A stretch of 64,000 nucleotides of DNA from Burkholderia pyrrocinia (GTDB taxonomy: Bacteria > Pseudomonadota > Gammaproteobacteria > Burkholderiales > Burkholderiaceae). Every line of letters starts with the position of its first letter. Positions within the stretch are counted from its first letter, which is position 1. Below, piece after piece: positions 30,967 to 39,843 of this stretch. The translations under genes were made by a program, and so were the position numbers. The notes under the pieces were generated by a model, which saw only the letters and a program-made list of their open reading frames with translations, did not search any database and was not told where the DNA came from. The stretch spans positions 3,224,001 to 3,288,000 of the forward strand of contig NZ_CP070977.1 of the NCBI RefSeq assembly GCF_018417535.1, read 5' to 3'.

Positions 30967-31308
30967 TCAGCGCGCGCTGAACGCGAACCAGCCGTCGCTG
31001 GCTGCGAGGCGGCGCGGGCGGTTGACGCGGCGCTGCGGGCCGAGCGTCCGGCGCAGCGCGAGCGCGCGCAGCGACGACGGTTTCTGCAGCAGCGAGCGCA
31101 GGCCGGCACGGCGTGCGAACGCTTGCGCGCTCATCATCGAGAAAAACGTGTGGAACCACGCACGGATACCGTCCAGCCGGCTGTGTGCGTGCGTGCGCTC
31201 GGCCAGCGCCTGCGTGCGTGCGCGGTGATGGCGCAGCGAGCGGGCAGGAGCGGACGGCACGACGCGTTTCGCAGCGCGGCTGAGACGGGAAGTCAGACGG
31301 AATGGCAT
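30967..31308 (-). CDS. Hypothetical basic protein
   Basis: A 113-residue open frame is read towards metK. The product is rich in Arg, Ala and Ser, strongly basic, with a central hydrophobic segment (WFHTFFSMMSAQAFA at about 51-65) and no domain I recognise. The start has only a weak ribosome-binding site. High GC content produces many open frames in this region, so coding status is uncertain. The frame is kept because it fills the gap between a terminator and the next promoter and its start precedes a hydrophobic, non-random-looking core. Confidence 0.4.
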   Translation of the reverse strand: MPFRLTSRLSRAAKRVVPSAPARSLRHHRARTQALAERTHAHSRLDGIRAWFHTFFSMMSAQAFARRAGLRSLLQKPSSLRALALRRTLGPQRRVNRPRRLAASDGWFAFSAR

Positions 31309-31661
31309 GTGAACGATGCTTCGCTTGTATGGATGGCGCCCTTGAAGAGCGCACTGGTATGAACGGCCTCGGATGGCGCAACGGATCTTACCGAACGTCG
31401 CTGCGCGCCGCGCCCGCCAGAATTGACAGGCCGCGTCAGGCTACAGGGGATTCATGACGGGCAAAAGTCGCGATAAACCCTTGTGCCACAAGGCGTGTGC
31501 CGCATACCGCCTGTCGGTGAGGCAGGTGCCGCGCCGCACAGTTCCCTTGAGCCAGATCAAATCCGCGATTGGCATGCCCCTGCGCACGACAATGGTGCTG
31601 TTCGCGGCATCCGGCGCCGAATTACAATCGTCACATTCACACAATAAACGTCTGGCATCCC
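31309..31661. promoter_or_regulatory. Upstream region of the PhyH dioxygenase gene with a palindrome
   Basis: No gene is seen in these 353 bases. A perfect odd palindrome, CCTTGTG-C-CACAAGG (31479-31493), is a candidate operator. A possible promoter is TTCGCG (31601-31606) with TACAAT (31623-31628), spacing 16, about 35 bases before the gene. Confidence 0.45.
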
Positions 31662-32435
31662 ATGTCGTCTCCATTGCAGTCGGAATCGATCCGCGCGCAA
31701 GTCGCGGAATTGCGCGAGCGCGGCTTCGTCGTCGCGCGTGGCCTTGTCGGCGAGCAACAGTGCGCGGTGCTCAAACGGATTGCGGAGCACCAGTTGCAGG
31801 AGGCCGCCGAGCCGATCGAATTCGAGGCGGACCTGCGTTACCCGGGCGCACCCGAGTCGAAGCATGTGCCGGGCGGGCACACGGTGCGGCGGCTGCTCGA
31901 CGCGTACTCGCGCGATCCGGCATTCGCCGAGCGCGCGATCGCACCCGAAATCGGCGCGTGGATGCGCGAGTATTTCGGCGAGGAGCCGGTGCTGTCGCGC
32001 GCGCATCACAACTGCATGATGACGAAGCACCCAGCGTACGGCAGCCTGACCGGCTGGCATCGCGATTTCCGCTACTGGTCGTTCGAGCGGCCGGACATGG
32101 TGTCGGTGTGGCTCGCACTCGGACCGGAAACGAATGAGAACGGCGCGCTGTGGCTGGTGCCGGGTTCGCATACGGCCGAATTCGGGCCGGAAGCGTTCGA
32201 CGACGCGAAGTTCTTCCGCAGCGACCTGCCGGAGAACCGGAAGATGATCGACGCGGCCACGTGCCCGTCGCTGCAGGCCGGCGACGTCGTGTTCTTCCAC
32301 AGCAACACGCTGCATTCGGCCGGGCAGAACCGTTCCGACCAGGTGAAGTTCTCGCTCGTGTACACGTACCACGGCGCGAGCAACCGGCCGGCGCCCGGCA
32401 CGCGCTCGGCGGCGAAGCCGGAAGTGCAGTTCTAG
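31662..32435 (+). CDS. Phytanoyl-CoA dioxygenase (PhyH) family protein
   Basis: The 257-residue protein belongs to the Fe(II)/2-oxoglutarate dioxygenases of the PhyH type. The metal-binding facial triad is visible as H-R-D in GWHRDFRYW and the distal His in NTLHSAGQNRSD. Nearby LVPGSHTAEFG and GDVVFFHSNTLH are typical of the family. The substrate is unknown, since bacterial PhyH proteins act on many secondary-metabolite or lipid substrates. It is monocistronic, with a hairpin terminator downstream and a palindrome upstream. Confidence 0.88.
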   Translation: MSSPLQSESIRAQVAELRERGFVVARGLVGEQQCAVLKRIAEHQLQEAAEPIEFEADLRYPGAPESKHVPGGHTVRRLLDAYSRDPAFAERAIAPEIGAWMREYFGEEPVLSRAHHNCMMTKHPAYGSLTGWHRDFRYWSFERPDMVSVWLALGPETNENGALWLVPGSHTAEFGPEAFDDAKFFRSDLPENRKMIDAATCPSLQAGDVVFFHSNTLHSAGQNRSDQVKFSLVYTYHGASNRPAPGTRSAAKPEVQF

Positions 32436-32507
32436 GTGCGGATCGGGTGGCCGGCGAGGCCGCCGCGATTGCCCGGTGCGGCGCTTCGCGTCGCGGGCGA
32501 ATGAAGC

Positions 32508-32530
32508 AACGGGCGGCCAGGCCGCCCGTT
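32508..32530 (+). terminator. Terminator after the PhyH gene
   Basis: An 11-base stem, AACGGGCGGCC (32508-32518) with GGCCGCCCGTT (32520-32530), is followed by TCGTTTTG. It also faces the convergent DUF3185 gene. Confidence 0.8.
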
Positions 32531-32582
32531 TCGTTTTGCGCGACCCGATCGTGTGACGCGGGCCGTTCGCGCGGCTGCGCGA

Positions 32583-32789
32583 TCAGCGCTTGCCGCCCGG
32601 CATCGCGAGGCCGATCAGGCCGATGAACGATGCGACGGCGCCGCCCACGATCAGCAGGATCGTCTTCGTGGCGGGCGAGCCGGTGAAGAAGCGCGACATG
32701 TTGTCGTTGAGCGAATGGAACGACTGGCCGCCGAAATACAGCAGCAAGACGCCGCCGACGAGCAGCGCAACCGAGATGACCCGGGACAT
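32583..32789 (-). CDS. DUF3185 family small membrane protein
   Basis: This 68-residue protein has two hydrophobic segments (about residues 4-21, ISVALLVGGVLLLYFGGQ, and 43-62, ILLIVGGAVASFIGLIGLAM) around a polar loop with SFHSLNDNMSRFFTG. This loop and the flanking glycines match the DUF3185 family of small inner-membrane proteins of unknown function. It sits alone between the convergent PhyH gene and the divergent aldo/keto reductase gene. Confidence 0.82.
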   Translation of the reverse strand: MSRVISVALLVGGVLLLYFGGQSFHSLNDNMSRFFTGSPATKTILLIVGGAVASFIGLIGLAMPGGKR

Positions 32790-32974
32790 ACCAACCTCGC
32801 TGAAACGGTGATTCGAGACGCCGCAGTGTAGGCGACGACCGCGGTCGCGTCCATCGCCGTGCGCGCATCGGCCGCCTTCGTTACCATAGCCGTCGTGCGT
32901 TTTCTTCGCCGCCGTCGCGCCGTGGGCGCGGCCGGTGTGCGTCTCTCCCTCCGACGTCCTGACGGGAAATACTC

Positions 32975-34018
32975 ATGGCCTACGAAGCAGCTTCCGAACG
33001 TTATGCGGACATGCAATACCGCACCTGCGGCAAATCCGGGCTCAAACTGCCCGCCCTGTCGCTCGGCCTGTGGCACAACTTCGGCGACTCGACGCCGATC
33101 TCGACGCAGCGCGAGATCCTGCGCACCGCGTTCGACCTCGGCATCAACCACTTCGATCTCGCGAACAACTACGGGCCGCCGTACGGCAGCGCCGAAACCA
33201 ATTTCGGCCGGCTGCTGAAGGAGGATTTCCGGCCGTATCGAGACGAGCTGCTGATCTCGACGAAGGCCGGCTGGGACATGTGGCCGGGGCCGTACGGCAG
33301 CGGCGGCGGGTCGCGCAAGTATGTGCTCGCGAGCCTCGACCAGAGCCTGCAGCGGATGGGGCTCGACTACGTCGACATCTTCTATTCGCACCGCTTCGAC
33401 GCGCACACGCCGCTCGAGGAAACGGCGGGCGCGCTCGCGTCGGCCGTGCAGCAGGGCAAGGCGCTCTACATCGGCATCTCGTCGTATTCGGCGGCGAAGA
33501 CGCGCGAGATGGCCGAGTTGCTCGCGCAGTACAAGGTGCCGCTGCTGATCCACCAGCCTTCGTACAACATGCTGAACCGCTGGATCGAGAGCGAACTGCT
33601 CGGTACGCTCGACGACGTCGGCGCGGGCAGCATCGCGTTCACGCCGCTCGCGCAGGGGCTGCTCACGTCGAAGTACCTGAACGGCGTGCCGGCCGACGCG
33701 CGCGTGAACAAGCCGGGCGGCGGCTCGCTGAAGCAGGATCACCTGAGCGCGGACAACCTCGAGCATGTGCGCAAGCTCGACGCGATCGCCGAACGGCGCG
33801 GGCAGAGCCTTGCGCAGATGGCGCTTGCGTGGGTGCTGCGCAATGGCCGCGTGACGTCCGCGCTGATCGGCGCGAGCCGTGCGGAGCAGGTGCGTGAAAA
33901 CGTCGGCGCGCTGAAGAACCTCGAATTCTCGGCGGAGGAACTCGCGGAGATCGATCGTCATGCGACGGAAGGCGGCATCAATCTGTGGGAAAAGCCGTCC
34001 ACCGATCAGGCCATCTGA
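32975..34018 (+). CDS. Aldo/keto reductase, YghZ (L-glyceraldehyde 3-phosphate reductase) type
   Basis: The 347-residue NADPH-dependent reductase folds as a TIM barrel. The active-site Asp and Tyr lie in NHFDLANNYGPPYGSAE, Lys in ELLISTKAGWDMWPGPYG and His in YSHRFDAHTPLEE. The cofactor-binding end is SALIGASRAEQVRENVGAL. The GPPYGSAETNFGRLL segment and the WPGPYG motif resemble E. coli YghZ, which detoxifies methylglyoxal and reduces L-glyceraldehyde 3-phosphate. The substrate here is inferred from that likeness. Two hairpins follow the gene. Confidence 0.9.
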   Translation: MAYEAASERYADMQYRTCGKSGLKLPALSLGLWHNFGDSTPISTQREILRTAFDLGINHFDLANNYGPPYGSAETNFGRLLKEDFRPYRDELLISTKAGWDMWPGPYGSGGGSRKYVLASLDQSLQRMGLDYVDIFYSHRFDAHTPLEETAGALASAVQQGKALYIGISSYSAAKTREMAELLAQYKVPLLIHQPSYNMLNRWIESELLGTLDDVGAGSIAFTPLAQGLLTSKYLNGVPADARVNKPGGGSLKQDHLSADNLEHVRKLDAIAERRGQSLAQMALAWVLRNGRVTSALIGASRAEQVRENVGALKNLEFSAEELAEIDRHATEGGINLWEKPSTDQAI

Positions 34019-34028
34019 CCGGCAGTCG

Positions 34029-34107
34029 ATACGGCATGCGAAACATTGCATGCCGTATTGCAGAAAGCCCGACGCACATCGCTGCGGTGCAGCGATGTGC
34101 GTCGGGC
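34029..34107. terminator. Two tandem hairpins between convergent genes
   Basis: The first is a perfect 11-base stem, ATACGGCATGC (34029-34039) with GCATGCCGTAT (34048-34058). The second is a perfect 19-base stem (34067-34085 with 34089-34107) with a three-base loop GGT. They end the reductase gene on one side and the small membrane gene on the other. Neither is followed by a long T run. Confidence 0.75.
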
Positions 34108-34120
34108 ACGGGGTGCGCCG

Positions 34121-34306
34121 CTAGAGCAGCGCAGGCAGGCCTTCGACCAGCAATACCGCGACGCCGACGCCGAGGATGACGCCCAGCACGCGCAACAAGT
34201 TGTGGCGGAATTCGGTTGCGCATGGCACCGCGCCGAGAAATAGCGCTCCGGCCAGCGCCATCGGGATCAACAGGATGAAGTCGCCGATTGTGAAATAGGT
34301 GGTCAT
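34121..34306 (-). CDS. Small two-helix membrane protein of unknown function
   Basis: A 61-residue protein with two hydrophobic segments (about 8-26, IGDFILLIPMALAGALFLG, and 39-58, VLGVILGVGVAVLLVEGLPA) joined by a short charged loop with ATEFRHNLLR. I recognise no family. It is bounded on the 3' side by a strong hairpin and has a start ATG after GGAGACACGC. The sequence is hydrophobic in a way that random GC-rich frames rarely are, which supports it being real. Confidence 0.65.
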   Translation of the reverse strand: MTTYFTIGDFILLIPMALAGALFLGAVPCATEFRHNLLRVLGVILGVGVAVLLVEGLPALL

Positions 34307-34608
34307 GCGTGTCTCCAGTGTCGGCCGGAGTTGGCGCTTTAGCGCTTACTTCGGCCCCATGCCGGGTGTTTCTAGTGTTGGTCCGACCCGATTGCGAGCG
34401 GGGCGGTCAATTCGAGTATAGGTAACCGGCAGCGCTTTTCGCTATCCGAACCATTAAAAATCAGCGGAAAGCCCGGCGAATCGCGCATCTTTCCCGCAAG
34501 TTCGACGAACGCCTTGCACGCATCTTTCCCGTTCCTTTCGATTTTCGCGGAATTGGCGTATGTGTCCGATGCGGGCCGCCGCACCCGCGGGCGCGGCGGC
34601 CTGTCCGT
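34307..34608. other. Non-coding gap with direct repeat and terminator
   Basis: These 302 bases hold no gene. A 13-base direct repeat CGCATCTTTCCCG occurs at 34484-34496 and 34519-34531. At the right end a 9-base stem, GGCCGCCGC (34572-34580) with GCGGCGGCC (34591-34599), probably terminates the EamA transporter gene. Confidence 0.5.
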
Positions 34609-35490
34609 TTACGCGCGGTCGGGTTGCTTGCGTGCGGCCGGTGCGCGGAACACGAGCGCGAGCCCCGCGATGATCGCGCCCATGCCGGCGAGCGCGAGCG
34701 GTTCGGGCCGGTTGCCGAGCCACACGGCATCCATCAGCGTGGTGACGACGGGCACGAGATAGAACAGGCTCGTCACGTTGACGAGATCGCCGCGCTGCAT
34801 CAACCGGTAGAACAGCAGTTGCGCGATCACCGAAATCACGATGCCGAGCCATAGAAGCGGCACGACGAACGCCCAGCTCATATCGAACGACACCGGCCGG
34901 AACGGCACGATCGCCATGCACAGCGCGAGGCCGATCGCATTCTGCAGCGGCAGCACGTCGGCGGGCGCCGCGCGTACGCGTTTTTGCAGCAGCGAGCCGA
35001 CGGTCAGCGCGACGAGTGCCGTGAGCGCGCACGCGATGCCCGCGAGCGGCAGACCGGTATTGCCCACGCCGCGGCCCACGACGAGCGCGAGACCGGCCAG
35101 CGACAGCGCGAGCCCCGCGACGCGCATGGGTTGCCAGCGCCGCTCGACGATCGCGAGCGTGAGGATCGGCTGCACGCCGAGGATCGTCGCGAGCACGCCC
35201 GGTGCGATCCCGCGCTCGAGTGCGAGCAGGTAGAAGATCGAATAACCGCCCATCATCAGCAGGCCGGTCAGCGCGGCCATGCGCCGCTCGCCGCGCTGCG
35301 GCAGCCAGCGTTTGCGCATGAAGGCCAGCGCGAGCAGCACGAGCGACGCGAGCGCGAAACGCGCGGTGAGAAAGACGAACGCGGATGCGTGGCGCAGACC
35401 GAGTTCAGAGAAGATCGCGCCGCTGCTCCACAGCAGCACGAAGAGCGACGTCGCTCCATGCGCGGCAAGCGCGCGTTTGAACGAAACCAT
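34609..35490 (-). CDS. EamA/DMT-family transporter
   Basis: The 293-residue inner-membrane protein has ten hydrophobic segments arranged as two EamA repeats. The first covers about residues 8-140, with FVLLWSSGAIFSELGLRHASAFVFLTARF; the second about 150-285, with ALTVGSLLQKR and VNVTSLFYLVPVVTTLMDAVWLG. Such drug/metabolite transporters often export amino acids or toxic compounds. The substrate is unknown. The start at 35490 follows AGGTGG; in-frame ATGs further upstream add a charged, unlikely leader. Confidence 0.88.
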   Translation of the reverse strand: MVSFKRALAAHGATSLFVLLWSSGAIFSELGLRHASAFVFLTARFALASLVLLALAFMRKRWLPQRGERRMAALTGLLMMGGYSIFYLLALERGIAPGVLATILGVQPILTLAIVERRWQPMRVAGLALSLAGLALVVGRGVGNTGLPLAGIACALTALVALTVGSLLQKRVRAAPADVLPLQNAIGLALCMAIVPFRPVSFDMSWAFVVPLLWLGIVISVIAQLLFYRLMQRGDLVNVTSLFYLVPVVTTLMDAVWLGNRPEPLALAGMGAIIAGLALVFRAPAARKQPDRA

Positions 35491-36307
35491 GTGAATCCAC
35501 CTGTCGAACGGATCGGAACGTTCCATCCGCGCGCGCAGCGAAGCGCCGTGCGTCACGACGCACGAACCAAAGCCGACGGGCGAATGGAAGACGAAACGGA
35601 AGCCGGCTGGTCAGCCGGCGCGTGCCGCCGGAGGGGGCGGCGCGGCGCCGACGAGCGGCGGTGCGACAGGAGGCGGGAGGACCGACGGATGCGCGCACGC
35701 CTGCGGCCGCGAGTCGAACTGCGGCCGGGATTTTGCGAGGGCGGACGTGAGCGGATGCATCGTGTCGGAATGCGGTTGAACGCGAATGAACGCCAAAGGT
35801 ACCGCAAGGCCGTCATCCAGCGCAACACCTGTCGGCGGCCCCGCACGACGAAAGACGTGTTGCGGCGATGCCGCGCGATGCGTGCGCGCCAGCGGCGGCG
35901 CGAGCCGCGTTCGAGCTAGGAGGAGGACGCGACAGCGCGCGACGCAGGCGGCGTGGTTCCGGGGCGGGTTCGGTCACGCGAAATCTCCCGGCGGCCGGGC
36001 ACGTGGCAAACGATGCGCGCGTTGTGTCGATCGCGTGTGCGCCGCGGCGCCGGGCGGATTCGGCGGACGGTCACATTCGACAGGGTATGATGGGGGTATC
36101 CGCCCGTGCAAGCGCACGCGCGGCGCAGTGGTTGATTGGAGACATTCGACGAAATCGCGGCACTTCGCCTGCTTCTTCTTCTTTTCGCGCTTCGATAAAC
36201 CGTGAACAATGGGATTACGCGCAGCGCTCCGTCGAGAGCGGCGCGGATCGTGCATTTGCCGGCTCGCCAGCGGGCCGGGTTTCAAGATTCAAGAGTGGGG
36301 AACCATC
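35491..36307. other. 817-base gap without a convincing gene
   Basis: Several open frames exist here on both strands, but they are Arg/Pro/Ala-rich and lack ribosome-binding sites or recognisable motifs, as expected by chance in this base composition. The right half contains a pyrimidine-rich tract (CTGCTTCTTCTTCTTTTCGC near 36168-36187). I could not place a promoter with confidence. Confidence 0.4.
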
Positions 36308-36520
36308 ATGCATGTCGGGTCGATTGTCTGCACTACCCATATCGCGGTGCCGAAGGGCGCGCGCGGCATCGTCCAGCGCGTCCTGGGCGACATGGCCATG
36401 GTGACCTGGTACGCGGGCGTGCCGGGCGAGTCGAAAGAACTCAACACCGAGCCGTTCTTTCTCGAGGATCTGATCGACACCGGCGAATCCGTGCTGCCGG
36501 CCGGCGCGGCGCTTCACTGA
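36308..36520 (+). CDS. Conserved small protein of unknown function, beta-rich
   Basis: The 70-residue product begins MHVGSIVCTTHIAVPKGARG and continues with alternating hydrophobic strands (GIVQRVLGDMAMVTWYAG) before an acidic tail. The pattern of a KGARGIV turn followed by short strands suggests a small SH3-like or KOW-like barrel, which is inference. The start at 36308 follows GGGGAACC. It has no signal peptide. It lies 50 bases before srkA and may share its transcript. Confidence 0.6.
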   Translation: MHVGSIVCTTHIAVPKGARGIVQRVLGDMAMVTWYAGVPGESKELNTEPFFLEDLIDTGESVLPAGAALH

Positions 36521-36569
36521 GCGTGCAAGCCGCACCGGGCGCTCGTCTTTCGGCCCGGCTGGCGGCACA

Positions 36570-37604
36570 ATGCGGGGCATGAACGAAGTCACTTCCGCTC
36601 CTGCTTCCCCCGCCGGGCCGCCGCCGTTCGCCGGCCTCACGCCCGAGTGCGTGCTCGACGCGCTCGACAGCGTGCTGATGCCGGTCGGCCTGCGCACCGA
36701 CGGGCGCCTGCTCGCCCTCAACAGCTACGAAAACCGCGTCTACCAGGTCGGCATCGAAGACGGCCCGCCGGTCGTCGCGAAGTTCTACCGGCCGGCGCGC
36801 TGGTCGGACGACGCGATCCTCGAAGAGCACGCGTTCGTCGCCGAACTCGCCGCACGCGAGATTCCGGCGGTGCCCGCGCGCGCTTTCGAAGGCCGCACGC
36901 TGCACGCGTTCGACGGCTTCCGCTTCTCGATCTTCGAGCGGCGCGGCGGCCGCGCACCCGATCTCGACCGCAGCGACACGCTCGAATGGCTCGGCCGCTT
37001 CGTCGGCCGGATCCATGCGGTCGGCGCGACGCAGCCCTATGTCGCGCGTCCCGTGCTCGACATCGGGACGTTCGGCTACGAGCCGCGCGACTACCTGCTC
37101 GCGCACGATTTCATCCCGGATGATGTACGACCCGCGTACGAGACGGCGGTCACGCTCGCGCTCGAAGGTGTCGAGGCCGCGTTCGAACGCGCGGGCGAGA
37201 TTCGCCTGCTGCGCACGCATGGCGACTGTCATCCGAGCAACGTGCTGTGGACCGATGCCGGCCCGCATTTCGTCGACTTCGACGACAGCCGGATGGCGCC
37301 CGCGATCCAGGATCTGTGGCTGTTGTTGCCGGGTGATCGCGAAGGCGCGTCGCGCGCGCTGGCGGACCTGCTGGCCGGCTACGAGGATTTCTGCGAATTC
37401 GAGCCGCGCGAGCTGCATCTCGTCGAAGCGCTGCGCACATTGCGGCTGATCCACTACGCGGCGTGGCTCGCGCGGCGCTGGGACGATCCCGCGTTTCCGG
37501 CCGCGTTTCCGTGGTTCAACACGCATCGTTACTGGGAAGCACGGGTGCTCGAACTGCGCGAGCAGATCGGCGCGATGCAGGAAGGGCCGCTCTGGCCCGT
37601 GTGA
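36570..37604 (+). CDS. srkA: Stress response kinase SrkA (YihE/RdoA family)
   Basis: SrkA is an aminoglycoside-phosphotransferase-fold Ser/Thr kinase that protects cells against stress-induced death in E. coli. The 344-residue protein has the conserved ALNSYENRVYQVG with the nucleotide-binding strand VVAKFYRP. It has a catalytic loop THGDCHPSNVLW (Asp and Asn visible) and the metal-binding FVDFDDSRMAPAIQDLWLLL. The start may be at 36570 or at the ATG three codons on (36579). It ends at a hairpin shared with the convergent aldehyde dehydrogenase gene. Confidence 0.92.
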   Translation: MRGMNEVTSAPASPAGPPPFAGLTPECVLDALDSVLMPVGLRTDGRLLALNSYENRVYQVGIEDGPPVVAKFYRPARWSDDAILEEHAFVAELAAREIPAVPARAFEGRTLHAFDGFRFSIFERRGGRAPDLDRSDTLEWLGRFVGRIHAVGATQPYVARPVLDIGTFGYEPRDYLLAHDFIPDDVRPAYETAVTLALEGVEAAFERAGEIRLLRTHGDCHPSNVLWTDAGPHFVDFDDSRMAPAIQDLWLLLPGDREGASRALADLLAGYEDFCEFEPRELHLVEALRTLRLIHYAAWLARRWDDPAFPAAFPWFNTHRYWEARVLELREQIGAMQEGPLWPV

Positions 37605-37642
37605 CGGCGCGCGCGGCACCGGCGCCGCGCGGCAGGCTTGCG

Positions 37643-37670
37643 CGGGCCGCGGCGCGATGCGCGCGGCCCG
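37643..37670. terminator. Hairpin between srkA and the aldehyde dehydrogenase gene
   Basis: A 9-base stem, CGGGCCGCG (37643-37651) with CGCGGCCCG (37662-37670), lies between two convergent genes. There is no T run, so its strength is uncertain. Confidence 0.5.
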
Positions 37671-37676
37671 TCCGGT

Positions 37677-39119
37677 TCAGAGTTTCAGCATCAGCTTGAG
37701 CACCGCCGCGAAGCGCTTGCCGTACGGCGGCGCGATCAGGCCGCGCGTGTTCAGCCGCGCCTGCGTGAGCACCGGCTTCATCTTCGAGAACGTCACGAAG
37801 CCGTCGTAGCCGTGGTACGCACCCATGCCGCTCGCACCGACGCCGCCGAACGGCAGGCTGCCGCATGCGATGTGCATCAGCGCCTCGTTGATCGTCACGC
37901 CGCCCGAGATCGTTTCGCGCATCACGCGATCGATCGTGCCGCCGTCCTCGTCGAACAGGTAGAGCGCGAGCGGACGCGGGCGCGCATTCACATACGCGAT
38001 CGCCTCGTCGAGCCGCTCGTACGGCACGAGCGGCAGCAGCGGGCCGAAGATTTCCTCCTGCATCAGTTGCGACGCGGCCGGAACCTGCGTGATCGCGCAC
38101 GGTACGAAGCGACGCGACGCCGGATCGGACTGCGCGTCGGACAGCGGATGCAGTTGCGCACCGGCCGCCTGCGCATCGCTCGCGAGTTGCTGCAGCCGGG
38201 CGTAATGGCGCGGCGACACGATCGTCGTGTAATCGCCGTTGGTCGACAGGTCGGGATACATCTTCGCGAGCCGCGCCCGCGCGCGCTCGATGAACGCGGC
38301 TTCCATCCCGCGCGGCAGCAGCACGTAGTCGGGCGCGATGCAGGTCTGGCCCGCGTTCAGCGTCTTGCCCGCGACGATCGCGTCGACGGCTGCGTCGAAG
38401 CGCGCATTCGGGCCGACGATCGCCGGCGACTTGCCGCCGAGCTCGAGCGTGACGGGCGTGAGGTTGTCGGCTGCCGCGCGCATTACGTGGCGGCCGACTT
38501 GCGTCGAGCCGGTGAACAGCAGGTGATCGAACGGCAGCCCGCTGAACGCGGCGCCGACCTCCGCATCGCCGTTCACGACCGCGACGTGGTCGCGCGTGAA
38601 GGTCTTCGCGATCAGTTGCTCGAACAGCGCCGACGTGCGCGGCGTCAGTTCGGACATCTTGATGATTGCGCGGTTGCCGGCGGCAAGCGCGCAGATCAGC
38701 GGGCCGGCCGCGAGCAGCACCGGGTAGTTCCACGGCACGACGATGCCGACCACGCCGAGCGGCTGCGGAATCACCTTCGCGCGTGCCGGGCGCAGCCACT
38801 TGTTCATCGGCTTGCGGATCGGCTTCATCCAGCGCTTGCCGTGCTTGAGCGCGTCGTCGATCTCTTCCTTCGCCATCCAGATTTCCGACAGCAGCACTTC
38901 CTGCTTCGCGCGATGGCCGAAATCGGCGCTGATCGCTTCGGCGAGCGCGTCCGAATTGTCGAGCAGCATCGTGCGCAACGCGCGCAGGTGCTGCACGCGC
39001 GTCTCCCATGCCGGGTACGGTGCGCGCAGGTAGGCCGCGCGCTGGTCGCGCAGCAGCGACGTCAGCGCATCGGCCGACGGCAGTGCTTGCGGGGCCAGTT
39101 CGGGCAGGTCGTTCTTCAT
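37677..39119 (-). CDS. calB: Coniferyl-aldehyde-dehydrogenase-type aldehyde dehydrogenase
   Basis: The 480-residue enzyme oxidises an aldehyde to the acid with NAD(P). It has the cofactor-site stretch VVGIVVPWNYPVLLAAGPL, the FTGSTQVGRHVM glycine turn, the general-base Glu in TLELGGKSPAIV and the catalytic Cys in NAGQTCIAPDYVLL. The IAPDYVL context and the short length resemble coniferyl aldehyde dehydrogenases. It is divergent from a GMC alcohol oxidoreductase, and the two could act in sequence, alcohol to aldehyde to acid; this is inference. Confidence 0.87.
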   Translation of the reverse strand: MKNDLPELAPQALPSADALTSLLRDQRAAYLRAPYPAWETRVQHLRALRTMLLDNSDALAEAISADFGHRAKQEVLLSEIWMAKEEIDDALKHGKRWMKPIRKPMNKWLRPARAKVIPQPLGVVGIVVPWNYPVLLAAGPLICALAAGNRAIIKMSELTPRTSALFEQLIAKTFTRDHVAVVNGDAEVGAAFSGLPFDHLLFTGSTQVGRHVMRAAADNLTPVTLELGGKSPAIVGPNARFDAAVDAIVAGKTLNAGQTCIAPDYVLLPRGMEAAFIERARARLAKMYPDLSTNGDYTTIVSPRHYARLQQLASDAQAAGAQLHPLSDAQSDPASRRFVPCAITQVPAASQLMQEEIFGPLLPLVPYERLDEAIAYVNARPRPLALYLFDEDGGTIDRVMRETISGGVTINEALMHIACGSLPFGGVGASGMGAYHGYDGFVTFSKMKPVLTQARLNTRGLIAPPYGKRFAAVLKLMLKL

Positions 39120-39843
39120 GTCGTCTCCTCCAGTTGGGCCTGGCTTGTCGGCCAGCCGTCACGCCGCACGTGAGCGCTCGGCGAGCGCGGCGGCGCGGAT
39201 CGGGGTGGTGCGCGTCGCCCGGCGTGGGGCCGGATGCGACGTGTGTTCAAAAACCGGTTGTTGCGTGCGACGGGCGTCGCATCCGCGCGACGGTATCCGC
39301 AGCCGAAAACCGCGCTGCAGCGCATGCGCGTGCCGCGCGATACGACTGTTGCCGGGCATGCGACGCTGCCGCGCGAGCGCTTGCCGGCGCACCGAAGCGG
39401 GGCAGCGCGACGCGCACGCCAATACGGGCGGCAGCACCTCGTGCCGCCGCGGCGGACAGCCGTCCAAACGGTCGGCGACGACGCATGCCGTTCGATTTCG
39501 ATCTGCTGCGCGCATGATGCCGACTGTCCCCGCGCGGGCAGCCGTTTGAAATGAAATGCGGGCCGTGTGCAGTGCATCCGGGCAACCCGGTCGGCACGCG
39601 GCCTGCAGAACCTGGCGCTGCATCGTCGTCTCTCCCGTTTCGCGACGGATCGGCTTCTCGTGGCCGGCGCGTCGCGCGAAGCGAATCGATACATCTTAAA
39701 TTTAGTTCACGCGGGCGTTTAGAGGAATCGCTCTTGAATCCGCACGCCGCGCGCATGACGGCCATTCCTACAATGCCCGAACATTACAGGACGCGGTCGC
39801 GCGGCGGTGCCGGGCGCCCTCCATGACACGACGGAGACGCGAC
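39120..39843. promoter_or_regulatory. Divergent region between calB and the GMC oxidoreductase gene
   Basis: These 724 bases contain no gene I can support. An A/T-rich patch lies at 39690-39715 (around CTTAAATTTAGTTCAC), and a lone TACAAT at 39769-39774 may be a -10 for the rightward gene, without a good -35. No operator was identified. Confidence 0.4.

Noticed and set aside
35491..36307. Several open frames of 60-300 codons in the 817-base gap
   Set aside because: Composition is Arg/Pro/Ala-rich, starts are unsupported, and overlapping frames on both strands compete equally.
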